DNA of 64,000 nt from JBPESP01 sp051710585 (lineage in GTDB: Bacteria; Pseudomonadota; Gammaproteobacteria; Enterobacterales; Enterobacteriaceae). Shown here piece by piece: positions 42,200 through 51,953 of the stretch. The notes beneath the pieces were generated by a model, which was not told where the DNA came from, did not search any database, and was given only the letters and a program-made list of their open reading frames with translations. Within the stretch, counting starts at the first letter, position 1. Each line of letters opens with the position of its first letter. The stretch is taken from assembly GCA_051710585.1 (NCBI GenBank), contig JBPESP010000003.1, forward strand, positions 248,001 through 312,000, in the 5' to 3' direction. The position numbers and the translations under genes were made by a program.

Positions 42200-43567
42200 T
42201 CAGTCGAACAATGCGCTGTGTAGAGTTTGTACAACTTTCTCGGCGTCACAGCCCGGTACCAGTAAACAAAGATTGTGACTGCTGGCACCATAATAGATAA
42301 GGCGGATATTGAACGGATCTAGAACTCTGAATACCTCTTTTACAAGCCCATAGGCCTGCGACAGTTTATTACCAATCAATGCCACCAGCGCCAGATCCTC
42401 TTCTACTTCTACCCGACATAATAAAGAAAGTTTACTCAGTAGCGCCTGCGAAAGCAGGCTTGCACCTCTACTGGCGGAGACAGTAGTATTATTCACAGTT
42501 AATGTTACGCTAACTTCGGAGGTATTGATAAGATCCACCGAGATACCATACCGCGCTAGTATATTAAATACTTCCGCCAGAAAACCGCGTGTGTGTAACA
42601 TATTGAGGCTGTGCAATTTAAGCAGCGTCTGGCGGCGGCGTAAAACTAAAGCGCGGAACAACGGCGTATTATCGGTGTGATTATACACCAACGTACCGCC
42701 AGCTCCAGGATCCTTACTGGAGCCAACAAAGACAGGAATCGCGCTGCGTACAGCTGGTATTAGAGTCGCTGGATGCAAAATTTTAGCACCAAAGATAGCC
42801 ATTTCTGCGGCTTCCTCAAAGCTGATTTCGTCAATACGCTTGGCTGTCGGAACGCCACGCGGATCAGTGGTATAGATGCCAGGCACATCGGTCCAAATAT
42901 CGATTCGCTCCGCCTTTAGCGCTTCCCCCAGCAGTGTTGCAGTATAGTCACTGCCGCCGCGTCCAAGTGTAGTGGTGCGCCCCTTTGCCTCGCTGCCGAT
43001 AAAGCCTTGAGTGATGATCAACTCAGTTTCCAGGCGTGGTAGCAGCAAAGTGTGTGCTTGCACCTTAAGCGTATAACTGTCCGGTTCGGCGTGCCCAAAT
43101 TGATCGTTAGTACGCATGACTTTTCGTACATCAAACCACGATGACGGAACGCCACGCTGTCGCAAAACTTCCACAAACAGCAACGTCGACATTAATTCAC
43201 CGTGACTGACTAACTCATCGGTTAGTGGTAAAGATGTCGCCAGATCTGCCGCCTCAGCCAGCATAGCGATATTATTAATCATCCGATCAATTTCTTCGCG
43301 AATCACCGTCTGTTTCGTCAGCTGATCAATAATACTGTATTGAATACGGCGTATTTCATCCAAATAGTAAATGCGGCGCTCCGGTTGGTTGCCTTCCGAG
43401 AGTGCGACAAGAACATTAGTGACACCGGCCGAAGCAGAAAGCACCACCAGACATCCAGTGGGATTGGCTAAGACAATATCTGCACTACGGTTCATCGCGT
43501 CAAAATCAGCCACGCTAGTGCCGCCAAATTTAGCTACCCGCAAAGGAGCATCAGAGTTGTTTGACAT
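42200..43567 (-). CDS. lysC: Lysine-sensitive aspartokinase III
   Basis: Phosphorylates aspartate with ATP, the entry step to lysine, diaminopimelate, threonine and methionine. It has 455 residues (E. coli 449). The kinase domain has KFGGTSVADFDAMNRS, ELVSHGELMSTLLF, GRTTTLGRGGSDYTATLL and WTDVPGIYTTDPR. The ACT regulatory domains start near residue 310 and include GFLAEVFNILARYGISVDLI and YYGASSHNLCLLVP, so lysine feedback may survive. The start MSNNSDAP was chosen because AGGAGG lies about 10 bases upstream and the family begins here; the frame itself opens 24 codons earlier. A lysine riboswitch lies in the leader. Whether the product feeds the host or only peptidoglycan synthesis cannot be told here. 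Confidence 0.97.
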   Translation of the reverse strand: MSNNSDAPLRVAKFGGTSVADFDAMNRSADIVLANPTGCLVVLSASAGVTNVLVALSEGNQPERRIYYLDEIRRIQYSIIDQLTKQTVIREEIDRMINNIAMLAEAADLATSLPLTDELVSHGELMSTLLFVEVLRQRGVPSSWFDVRKVMRTNDQFGHAEPDSYTLKVQAHTLLLPRLETELIITQGFIGSEAKGRTTTLGRGGSDYTATLLGEALKAERIDIWTDVPGIYTTDPRGVPTAKRIDEISFEEAAEMAIFGAKILHPATLIPAVRSAIPVFVGSSKDPGAGGTLVYNHTDNTPLFRALVLRRRQTLLKLHSLNMLHTRGFLAEVFNILARYGISVDLINTSEVSVTLTVNNTTVSASRGASLLSQALLSKLSLLCRVEVEEDLALVALIGNKLSQAYGLVKEVFRVLDPFNIRLIYYGASSHNLCLLVPGCDAEKVVQTLHSALFD

Positions 43568-43689
43568 CCCTAAAATGCCTCCTATCAGATTCCATAGCTG
43601 ATAACAGCTCTGAAAACAAAACAGGTATAAGTCAAGCACAGAAAATAGGGAGCAGGAGTAAGATTTAGAGCTACGGGGTACTACAGTAA

Positions 43690-43886
43690 CCTACCCAGAA
43701 GTGCTCTACCATGCTAATCACCGGCTGGCGAAAACTCTCTAGTGACAACCTAGTGAATTTACCCCCCTGCGATAGATAATGGACGGGCCCGTATACCCGT
43801 TACTATCTCAGTGTCACTCTCCTATCAGAGGTAGGCATGGGAAACAGATCCTCAAATACCATCCCTGAATGACGTGACTCTCCTGG
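43690..43886 (-). promoter_or_regulatory. Lysine riboswitch (L box) of lysC
   Basis: Read on the minus strand, this leader follows the E. coli lysC L box from memory. It starts CCAGGAGAGTCACGT (E. coli CCAGAAGAGGCGCGT), has GGTTGTCACTAGAGAG (GGTTGTCACCAGAAGC), and ends TGGTAGAGCACTTCTGGGTA (GTGGTGGAGCACTTCTGGGTG). The closing P1 helix still forms: CCAGGAG (43886-43880) pairs with CTTCTGG with one G-U pair. Some internal stems are less clear. About 120 bases separate it from the lysC start, room for an expression platform. It probably still lowers lysC expression when lysine is high. Confidence 0.8.
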
Positions 43887-45519
43887 TTGACGCATTAGAT
43901 GCGCCACTAAGCCCCATTAGCAATAACTGGTAATAACAGTGATGTCAACGCAGCAATGCATGATTTTATTATCGCTAGGCTGTTTTGCGGCAGACGGTAA
44001 TTTACAGAAGGAAAATCCGCATGAGTCTGTTAGACTAAAAAGCATACCATAAAGTGACTCTAGTTTTAAGTGCAAGCACCATAATTAACGCAAAAATATC
44101 CCTGCGGGGTTTAAACGATATAACAAAAAATATCTAATAATTTAATCACTTTATTAAGTAAGAGTGTTGTTATGGAAAAATTAAACGGTATTTTATATTG
44201 CGCTACGCAATCCAAAAAAAACACGCCAATTAACGTTAGCTGGAAATATATCATTTCCTAAACGTTAGTAACGTATTGGTAAAAATAAAATAATCTACTA
44301 TCAGCTAGTCTGCGCCAAATGGAAGTAGTGAAATTTAGCATCGGTATTAAAATATGTTTTAGTTCCAGTATTAGGTGGAGGCCGCTATTATTTCTGGTCC
44401 GTCATCATTCTATCTAGATTCTATCTAGAGCGTTGTCACTCGAATTTGATAATTCTGAAATTGCTCAGCAGCGCATCGTGCATACTATGGACCATTAATT
44501 CATCTTAACGCCGTTAGATTAAAAATCTAACGGTTCCATTAATGTTTATCACTATTTAGTGCCAGAAGTATAAGTACCTCTATAGAGTGAATGGCGTATA
44601 TCAAACTAACCATTAATCTTCTATGCAATAGCTGGTATAGTATTCTCACAGCACCTATCTGGAAATAATGTACGGTGACAGCAAGCTGCTCCCCTAGACA
44701 GAGCAAACTGAACGATGAAGCGTTCATAGTAACTACATTAAATAGCGTTATTGAAATAACTTTATTAAAGTTTACTGACTATAAAATCACCACCGTTACA
44801 TTAACGGGCTATTTGGAAGCTAATCTTCCTGAAAAGCGTTTTCAGTTAAAGCAGGTATCGATCAACATTTAGTAAAAAAAGCAAAGAGATAAAATTTAAT
44901 CTCTCGATATATTTCGGTAGTGCGATATTATCGCTAATGTGGAAGGACCTTCCTAAATATCTTGAAAGAGAGTTATAGGAAATATTCTCTTAGTAAAAAG
45001 TTTTTATCTCTTAATCTCGATGGGTGTCCTGGCGCTTATTATCCAGCAGCGCCATAAGGCTTTCCAATATTGATGGTGGTATGGGGAGCTTCCCATGGTC
45101 ACTATAGATAGCTATGACTTCTATTGGCTCTCTCGGAGTTTCCAGGTCATTTTACAATGCGTTAACTATCAGCGCTGAATCCAGCGACATTAATATATTC
45201 CAGCCTATCGGTTTGCAGGCGAACAAATTAAGCAGCACCATAAAATGATCTAAGCCTTTTTACAGATATAATAAGTTATATCACTTTGCCATACCTGCTT
45301 TTGCTCCATTAAAGCAAACAAGTACTCAAGATAATTCTGTATCGTAACATGCTCTTAACCGTCATGTTCATATCCGTCGTCAGGTGTTTACAACTGACCA
45401 ATCTCAGCTCTTTAATGAGCTTGATTGCGCAATTTATTCGCCTATTGTTTCTCCTAATCGGGACACACAGTATTTTTAACTGTTACGGATAAACCATGAA
45501 CATGTAATATAGAGTATAT
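43887..45519. other. Gene desert upstream of lysC (1.6 kb)
   Basis: In E. coli pgi lies upstream of lysC; no Pgi motif is legible. A 9-bp perfect hairpin CCGTTAGAT/ATCTAACGG lies at 44511-44533. A 65-codon frame (44675-44872) ends in VTLTGYLEANLPEKRFQLK and is coding-like but unrecognised. Confidence 0.4.
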
Positions 45520-45960
45520 TAGCGCAGGATAGGACAATGCTCTTTGAGTTTTCCGATTAACAAGCACTGTTCACGGAGTTTGATGTCAATAGCGGCATAG
45601 CCCCTTTTTTTTAATATTTCATTTCTATTTCAATTTGTTATATCTTCTTCATAAGCTCACGTATTTCTATTTTCCAGGATTATGGATATGCTTTAGCATT
45701 TTCCTCTATTACTCATCACGCAATTATTTTTACCCATTTCATAATCGTAGAAATCCGACGTCCATAGCTCTTTTCTACTTGTGAAGCAGTATAATTTTAG
45801 TCAAAAACCAATTAAGCTTAAACAGATTCACGTTTAAATTCAGGACTATTTTTATTAGTGTACCCGTATTTTTAGTTGAGTTTATTATTACCTCTGTATT
45901 CAGAGAATACAAATACAGTGTAGCACTATATATCCTACATTTTAATCCCCTTTTATACAA
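45520..45960 (-). repeat. Repeat family R2, copy 3
   Basis: Similar in the same orientation to 30090-30500: GAGTTTTCCGATTAACAAG near 45560, CACGTATTTCTATTTTCCAG near 45660, and the AATTAAGC-AAACAGATTC block near 45810. Minus-strand frames give IDIKLREQCLLIGKLKEHCP near 45530-45590 and NLNVNLFKLNWFLTKI near 45800. It abuts Mu-like copy C. Confidence 0.7.
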
Positions 45961-46079
45961 AAAGGGGAGGCCCCGATATCAATCTACTGCCAATCACGAT
46001 TATTAACTTTATTTCTATCTATAATTTGATTACCTTAAAATATTTTACTATACGGGATAAATCATTAAGCCTTATCCAT

Positions 46080-46620
46080 AAGCTAATAGTTAGCTAAAAC
46101 TTAAGATAATAAAAATAATAATTTTAATCCTTCATACATATATATTTATATATTTTATTAATTAATAATTTTTTTATAAAATATATCGCATACCTTAAAG
46201 AACTTGAACTTATAGCATATAGAAGTACTAGAGCTACCAAACATGAATGTAGGTTATTCTTTCAATATTATACAATTATTTCACTAAAATAGTGAGGCAA
46301 CAATCTTAAACTATAAAAGTGTAGTGAAAAAAATAAAAATTTACTATTTTATTTATTCCATTATTTTAATATTAAATATTATTTAAATCTATTTCATATG
46401 TATATAATCGATGCTAAAAGGCGTTTTAATTACCTTTAAATACACTAAAACTACAATTACTCGAATATAGAATATAGTAAAAATTATTTTATGCCAATTT
46501 TTTGACAAGTTAAAAATCTGTAAAATATCTACAAACCTTCCATTAAAGCTTCTAGCTAAAAACTAATGATTACTACCCACTAAACAGCCCATAACAAAAG
46601 GTTATAGCATTAAAAGAAAA
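46080..46620 (-). mobile_element. Mu-like remnant, copy C (control region only)
   Basis: AT-rich sequence similar, in the same orientation, to the control region of copy A. Landmarks are AAAACTTAAGA near 46090, a tandem ATATAT block, and ATAGAAGTACTAGAGCTACC-AACATGAATGTA near 46220 (copy A: ACAGAAATGCTAGAGCTGCTACAACTGAATGTA). GATTACTACCCACTA at 46566-46580 recurs in copy D as its reverse complement near 57690. No Ner or transposase remnant is attached; R2 sequence takes that place. Confidence 0.6.
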
Positions 46621-47445
46621 ATATTAAATAACTCTTCGATCAAACTGATGAATAGATACTAAAACACAAATATGGCATTTAAGTCGCATACAACCACCAT
46701 CTCATTTACCATCACCACTAATATCACTATCGTATTAACCCTTAACGCGCTCCTGTTTTTTTGGGGTTCAGCGTTGCACGCAAAATATATTTATTAATTT
46801 GATGAATAACTCAAATTATGACGACAATTTTCTCCACTTGAACAATATTTATCTCTATCTCTGTGGGATGTACTATTTAAACTCGGAGATTACAATTCGC
46901 ACTATTCTCTTGATTAAATATTACTTTATGTGCCATTTTGCCATGATCCTAACCAGTGATAAAAAGCATGGATAATTTACTGAAATATTATTTCATGCAA
47001 CTTAGAGAGAAGTATCCATTGGAGATTAACTTGAAAAGCAGTAAAATATTTCCGGTTAGTCTGAATCTGCCATGTTATCTAGGCTGCTCATAGCCCATAT
47101 AACAACTATAAACACTATTATTACCCATTCCGATACACTGACTATCGTGCCTATTTTTAGGCTTCACAATGAAGAAATTAAGTTTAGCGGTGGAATTCTT
47201 CCGTATTATTTTTTCTATCTAGGTAAGTGTAGTGTTATACAGGTATAGCATTAAAAAAAATAATAACTCACCTTACTAGAAGTGTTTGTGGAATTTGACC
47301 AAAAGCACGTTTATGCTGCTACGAAATAATTTGCAGTTTCGTTATGAAACATGCATTTAGGTGCAAAATAAAAGGCACGCTAATTAAGAAAATAGTATTA
47401 ACAGAATTACTGATCAGCAGTAATTCCAAAGGAATATTGCGCACG
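46621..47445. other. Non-coding stretch downstream of lptG
   Basis: No gene remnant recognised. It is AT-rich near the repeat and less so toward lptG. No clear terminator for lptG was found. Confidence 0.4.
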
Positions 47446-48516
47446 TCAATGACTTCGTAACGGCATGATAATGCTGATGATAAGAAAAACCACACTGGGT
47501 AGCAATGCTCCAAAAACGGGTGGCATGTTGTAAATTAGACTCAACGATCCAAAGATCTGATCTAAAAAATAAAACAAAAACCCGAAGCTTATACCAGTAA
47601 CCACCCGTACCCCCATAGAGACGTTACGTAGTGGTCCTAGAATGAACGACAAGGCCATGAGCATCATTACTACCACAGAGAACGGTGACAAAATCTTCCT
47701 CCACATATTTAGCTGATAACGATTGGATTCCTGTCCACTTTTCTTAAGATAGTTAACGTAACTGTATAGTCCCGAAATAGACAACGAATTGGGTTCCAAC
47801 ACGACAACCCTTAGTTTATCCGGCGTGAGATTGCTCCTCCATTCGCCGTTCAGAGTTTGCCGGCCAGTAATTTGCTTATCATTTGTCAAATCCGATTCGT
47901 TTACCTGTGATAATTTCCAACTTCCGTCACTGAACGTGGCTGTAGAGGCATAGAGGAGCGACTGCAACCGCTCTGCCTTATCAAAATGGTAAATATTGAC
48001 GCCGGCCAGCTCATTATTTCCTAGTACCCTTTCTATAAAAATAAAGTCGTTACCGTCCTTAGCCCACAACCCGTTCTGTGCTGAGAGCATGGAACCGCCG
48101 CAAATCATCTGAGTACGATAATTATAAGCCATTTGCTCATCTGCCGGTGCCACCCATTCACTGATAGCCATAGTCAAAAGCACAAGCGGAATAGCGGTTT
48201 TCATAACTGAACCAGCAATCTGCATAAAGCTAAAACCGGACGCTTGCATCACCACCAGTTCACTACGAGCCGCTAGTGAACTCAACCCTAAAAGGGCGCC
48301 TAACAACGCTGCCATCGGGAAGAAAATCCCGATATCCTTAGGTACGCTGAGTAGCGTAAAAAAACCCGCACCCAGCGCTGAATAGCCGCCTTGACCTACC
48401 TTGCGAAGCTGTTCAACGAATTTGATAATACTCGAAAGTGATACCAGAATGAACAAGCTCATCATGATAGTATTAAAGATCGTTTTACCGATATAGCGAT
48501 CTAACACACTGAACAT
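47446..48516 (-). CDS. lptG: LptG, permease subunit of the LPS export ABC transporter
   Basis: Together with LptF and the LptB ATPase, LptG extracts lipopolysaccharide from the inner membrane and passes it to LptC and the periplasmic bridge. It has 356 residues (E. coli 360). It starts MFSVLDRYIGKTIFNTIMMS. Three hydrophobic segments lie in the first 120 residues (FFPMAALLGALLGLSSLAARSELVVMQASG), then a periplasmic beta-jellyroll of about 150 residues, then three more segments (FSVVVMMLMALSFILGPLR; GFLFYFLDQIFG). Its ATG overlaps the lptF stop in TGATG, so the two genes are translationally coupled. Its retention implies the symbiont still makes LPS. Confidence 0.96.
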   Translation of the reverse strand: MFSVLDRYIGKTIFNTIMMSLFILVSLSSIIKFVEQLRKVGQGGYSALGAGFFTLLSVPKDIGIFFPMAALLGALLGLSSLAARSELVVMQASGFSFMQIAGSVMKTAIPLVLLTMAISEWVAPADEQMAYNYRTQMICGGSMLSAQNGLWAKDGNDFIFIERVLGNNELAGVNIYHFDKAERLQSLLYASTATFSDGSWKLSQVNESDLTNDKQITGRQTLNGEWRSNLTPDKLRVVVLEPNSLSISGLYSYVNYLKKSGQESNRYQLNMWRKILSPFSVVVMMLMALSFILGPLRNVSMGVRVVTGISFGFLFYFLDQIFGSLSLIYNMPPVFGALLPSVVFLIISIIMPLRSH

Positions 48517-49616
48517 CAGACCGCTCCTTTCGTGTATAGACGCTTACGAAGCCTTCTCCCCAGTACGCTGTCCCATAAATTCATCGCCATCGCCATCGCC
48601 AGGTATACCATGTTAGTCAGCCACATCCACAGTATCGGGTCAAGTTTTCCTTTAGCGCTATTGAAGCGTAGTGATGTTTGAAGTAGGAAGAAAATCAGAT
48701 AAAGCAACATGGCAGGCAATATGCTTAGCATCCGCCCCTGACGTGGGTTGACTACTGACAGTGGCACTACCATTATTGCCATAATTAGCACCGAGAAAAT
48801 TAGCGTAAATCTCCAGTGCAGTTCAGCGCGCACTTCAGGCTCCGGAGAGCGCCATAGCTGGCGTAGAGACATCTTCTCAGTATCGGCACCGTCCAAAACC
48901 ACCGTCCGATGATTAATAACTGCCTGATATTGAGTGAAATCAGTAATGCGGAAATCGCGTAGCAGTGCGCTTCCCTCATAGCAGGTGCCTTTTTCTAGCA
49001 TAACCAGTTGCGATCCATCCGACCGTTGGCTAATATAACTATGGTCCGCTACCACTACGGAAGGGTGCTTGTTACAATTCGGTTTAAACTGCGCTAAGAA
49101 TATATGTTCAAAACCTTTATCTTTGATGTTACCTATGAACAGAACTGAATTGCCTTTTTTTACTGGGTTAAATTGTCCCTCAACCAACGTCGCCATACTA
49201 GGATTAGCTTTAGCTTCTGACATAACCAGATCCTGATGGTACGACGACCAGGGTGAAAGCCATACCACATTCACCGCCGCTAGGATCGCAGTAATCAAGC
49301 TCAGTAGTAATGCTGCACGGATAAATATGTTTTTACCAAACCCGCAGGCGTGCATAACTATAATTTCGCTTTCGGTGTACATTCTACTCAAAGTCATTAA
49401 CAACCCTAGAAAGAGACTTAAAGGTAGGATTAGTTGCCCCATTTCAGGTACGCCAAAACCGAGCAAAGATAAAACCAAGTTTATTGGGATATCACCATCC
49501 ACCGCTGCACCCAGGATACGAACCAGTTTTTGACAGAAAAAAATCAAAAATAGGACGAACAGGATGGTAAGCTGGTTTTTAAATGTCTCCCAAATTAGAT
49601 ATCTAGTGATTATCAC
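48516..49616 (-). CDS. lptF: LptF, permease subunit of the LPS export ABC transporter
   Basis: Partner of LptG in the LptB2FG inner-membrane complex. It has 366 residues from a GTG start, exactly the E. coli length. Reading begins VIITRYLIWETFKNQLTILF, followed by FFCQKLVRILGAAVDGDIP, VPEMGQLILPLSLFLGLLMT, ESEIIVMHACG, a periplasmic domain (SVLFIGNIKD; PSVVVADHSYI) and the last segments (MVVPLSVVNPRQGRMLSILPAMLLYLIFFLLQTSL). The frame is open for 58 more codons upstream, but the homologue starts at this valine and the extra residues match nothing. The ribosome site is weak. The gene is divergent from pepA, as in E. coli. Confidence 0.94.
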   Translation of the reverse strand: MIITRYLIWETFKNQLTILFVLFLIFFCQKLVRILGAAVDGDIPINLVLSLLGFGVPEMGQLILPLSLFLGLLMTLSRMYTESEIIVMHACGFGKNIFIRAALLLSLITAILAAVNVVWLSPWSSYHQDLVMSEAKANPSMATLVEGQFNPVKKGNSVLFIGNIKDKGFEHIFLAQFKPNCNKHPSVVVADHSYISQRSDGSQLVMLEKGTCYEGSALLRDFRITDFTQYQAVINHRTVVLDGADTEKMSLRQLWRSPEPEVRAELHWRFTLIFSVLIMAIMVVPLSVVNPRQGRMLSILPAMLLYLIFFLLQTSLRFNSAKGKLDPILWMWLTNMVYLAMAMAMNLWDSVLGRRLRKRLYTKGAV

Positions 49617-49902
49617 ACTTATTTTGCCTGTGAAAACTTGTCTTTTTGAATAAAAATCGATAATTTCATTATTAATCTTCATTAAGACGTATCTCAAACA
49701 GCTTCCTCTATCACTAGATAGCATATAACACAACCCTAGGCGTTCGGATGAATTTATGAGAAAACGCACTAATTGTCGACGAAATAGCATCCTTTGCGTC
49801 GTTCAGATTAACACATAGAGTAAATGCAAAGGCGGGGCTACGACGGGGAAAATTTATTTTATCCCGCAATACCGTCTTTGTCTTTAATATTCAGGAGAAT
49901 AC
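49617..49902. promoter_or_regulatory. Divergent intergenic region of lptF and pepA
   Basis: 286 bases between two divergent start codons must hold both promoters. I see no confident -35/-10 pair. An imperfect ACGGGG...TCCCGC pairing at about 49846-49866 lies in the pepA leader. The pepA ribosome site AGGAG is at 49892-49896. Confidence 0.4.
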
Positions 49903-51414
49903 ATGGAGTTCAGTGTAAAAAACGGTAGTCCGGAAAAACAACGAATCGCCTGCATCGTTGTCGGGGTATTTGAATCGCAGCGTCTATCCCCGATTGCCGA
50001 ACAGCTCGATAAAATCAGTGATGGCTATATTAGCGCACTGCTACGCCGTGGTGAATTGGAAGGCAATATCGGACAAACGCTACTACTACATCATGTCCCA
50101 AATATGCTATCTGAACGCATTTTACTTATCGGCTGCGGTAAGGAATTTGAGTTAAATGAGCGCCAATATAAGAAGATTATTAATAAAATAATTAATACAC
50201 TGAACGATACAGGCTCGATAGAGGCTATGTGTTTTTTGACCGAGCTAAATGTCAAAGGGCGCAATACCTATTGGAAAGTACGCCAGGCAGTGGAAACGGC
50301 GAAAGAAACGCTTTATACCTTCGATCAGCTGAAAAGCAATAAAATCAAACCACGCCGTCCATTACGCAAAATGGTATTTAATCTGTCGACACGCCGCGAG
50401 CTAACCAGCGGCAAAAGAGCGATTTTGCATAGTCTGGCGATTACCACCGGTATCAAGGATGCTAAAGATTTAGGTAACATGCCACCTAATATTTGCAATC
50501 CCGCTTATCTAGCATCCCAAGCGCGCCAGTTAGCCGACAGCTACGGAAAAACCAACACTCGAGTTATCGGCGAACAGCAAATGAAAGAGCTAGGGATGAA
50601 CGCCTATCTAGCGGTAGGTCAAGGTTCAGTCAATGAATCGCTGATGTCGGTCATCGAGTATAATGGGAGTGGTCTTGATGCCAAAACACAGCCTATTGTG
50701 CTAGTCGGTAAAGGACTTACCTTTGACACTGGCGGTATTTCCATCAAGCCCGCAGATAGCATGGATGAAATGAAATACGACATGTGCGGCGCTGCAATCG
50801 TATACGGCGTGATGCATATGGCGATGGAGCTTAATTTGCCGTTAAATATCATTGGTATATTGGCTGGTTGCGAGAACATGCTGGACGGCCGCGCATTTCG
50901 GCCTGGCGATGTATTAACCACACTTTCCGGGCAAACCGTAGAAGTGTTAAATACAGATGCCGAAGGGCGGTTGGTACTATGCGATGCACTCACCTATGTC
51001 GAACGTTTCAAGCCAGAGGTAGTGATTGATGTCGCCACGCTGACTGGCGCCTGCGTTATTGCTCTGGGGCATCATTTGACCGGGCTAATGTCAAACCACA
51101 ATCCTCTGGCTCATGAACTTATCAGCGCCGGAGAGCAAGCCGGCGACCGCGCATGGCGTTTACCGCTGGGGGATGAGTTCCAGGAACAGCTGGAATCTAA
51201 TTTCGCCGATATGACGAACGTCGGAGGCCGACCGGGGGGTGCAATTACCGCCGGTTGCTTCTTGTCCCGTTTTACACGTAAATATAATTGGGCACATCTG
51301 GATATTGCTGGTACCGCCTGGCGCTCCGGTAAAATTAAGAGCGCAACAGGTCGTCCGGTGGCGATGCTATCACAGTTCTTACTTAATCGCGCAGGGCTCA
51401 ATGGTGACAAATAG
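49903..51414 (+). CDS. pepA: Leucyl aminopeptidase PepA
   Basis: Two-metal M17 aminopeptidase, 503 residues as in E. coli. It recycles peptides in the cytosol; in E. coli it also binds DNA in plasmid-dimer resolution and carAB control. The catalytic C-terminal domain has VGKGLTFDTGGISIKPADSM, then MKYDMCGAA, and the family signature NTDAEGRLVLCDALTY, which supply the Lys, Asp and Glu metal ligands and the catalytic Arg. The N-terminal domain (residues 1-170) is more diverged. AGGAG precedes the ATG. The neighbouring holC and valS follow in E. coli order, separated from pepA by a hairpin terminator. Confidence 0.97.
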   Translation: MEFSVKNGSPEKQRIACIVVGVFESQRLSPIAEQLDKISDGYISALLRRGELEGNIGQTLLLHHVPNMLSERILLIGCGKEFELNERQYKKIINKIINTLNDTGSIEAMCFLTELNVKGRNTYWKVRQAVETAKETLYTFDQLKSNKIKPRRPLRKMVFNLSTRRELTSGKRAILHSLAITTGIKDAKDLGNMPPNICNPAYLASQARQLADSYGKTNTRVIGEQQMKELGMNAYLAVGQGSVNESLMSVIEYNGSGLDAKTQPIVLVGKGLTFDTGGISIKPADSMDEMKYDMCGAAIVYGVMHMAMELNLPLNIIGILAGCENMLDGRAFRPGDVLTTLSGQTVEVLNTDAEGRLVLCDALTYVERFKPEVVIDVATLTGACVIALGHHLTGLMSNHNPLAHELISAGEQAGDRAWRLPLGDEFQEQLESNFADMTNVGGRPGGAITAGCFLSRFTRKYNWAHLDIAGTAWRSGKIKSATGRPVAMLSQFLLNRAGLNGDK

Positions 51415-51438
51415 CTATATAAAGGTAGTCTTACGGGT

Positions 51439-51463
51439 AGTGGTTTCCAACCGCTGTTTTTTG
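51439..51463 (+). terminator. Intrinsic terminator between pepA and holC
   Basis: AGTGGTT (51439-51445) pairs with AACCGCT (51449-51455), with one G-U pair and a three-base loop. GTTTTTTG follows. It lies 25 bases after the pepA stop. Confidence 0.6.
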
Positions 51464-51486
51464 TAACCCTTATTGATTACATGCAC

Positions 51487-51942
51487 ATGAAAAATGTAAC
51501 TTTCTACCTACTTAACCAACATGTCATCATTGATGGGCTGACTGCCGTGGAGAGACTTGCCTGTACTTTAGCGGCCGATAAATGGCGACAAGGGAAAAGG
51601 GTACTTATTGCTTGCGAGGACAATACTCAGGCGCTCAAGCTCGATGAAGCGTTATGGGTGCGTGATCCACAAGCGTTCGTACCGCATAACCTGGCGGGGA
51701 AAGGTCCAAGCTACGGTGCACCGATAGAGCTTTGCTGGCCGCATTGCCGCGGCAATGCGGCGCGAGATCTACTAATTAACCTATTACCGGCCTATGCAAA
51801 TTTTGCATCTACCTTCCATGAAGTGATAGACTTCGTCCCAAATGAGGATGCTTTAAAAAAGTTCCCGCGCGATCGTTATAAAGAGTATCGCAGTGTTGGC
51901 TTCCAATTGACTACGGCCTCCCCGCCAATGCAGAGTGATTAA
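51487..51942 (+). CDS. holC: DNA polymerase III chi subunit
   Basis: Chi links the clamp-loader complex to single-strand binding protein via psi. It has 151 residues (E. coli 147) and matches MKNATFYLLDND with MKNVTFYLLNQH, then GKRVLIACEDNTQALKLDEALW, FVPHNLAGKGPSYGAPIELCWP, DFVPNEDALKKFPRDRYKEYR. The start is taken at MKNVTF; another ATG lies two codons upstream (51481). No good ribosome site is visible for either. It ends 11 bases before valS, so they are cotranscribed. Retention of this accessory subunit in a strongly reduced genome is mildly notable. Confidence 0.95.
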   Translation: MKNVTFYLLNQHVIIDGLTAVERLACTLAADKWRQGKRVLIACEDNTQALKLDEALWVRDPQAFVPHNLAGKGPSYGAPIELCWPHCRGNAARDLLINLLPAYANFASTFHEVIDFVPNEDALKKFPRDRYKEYRSVGFQLTTASPPMQSD

Positions 51943-51953
51943 CGACGCATATT

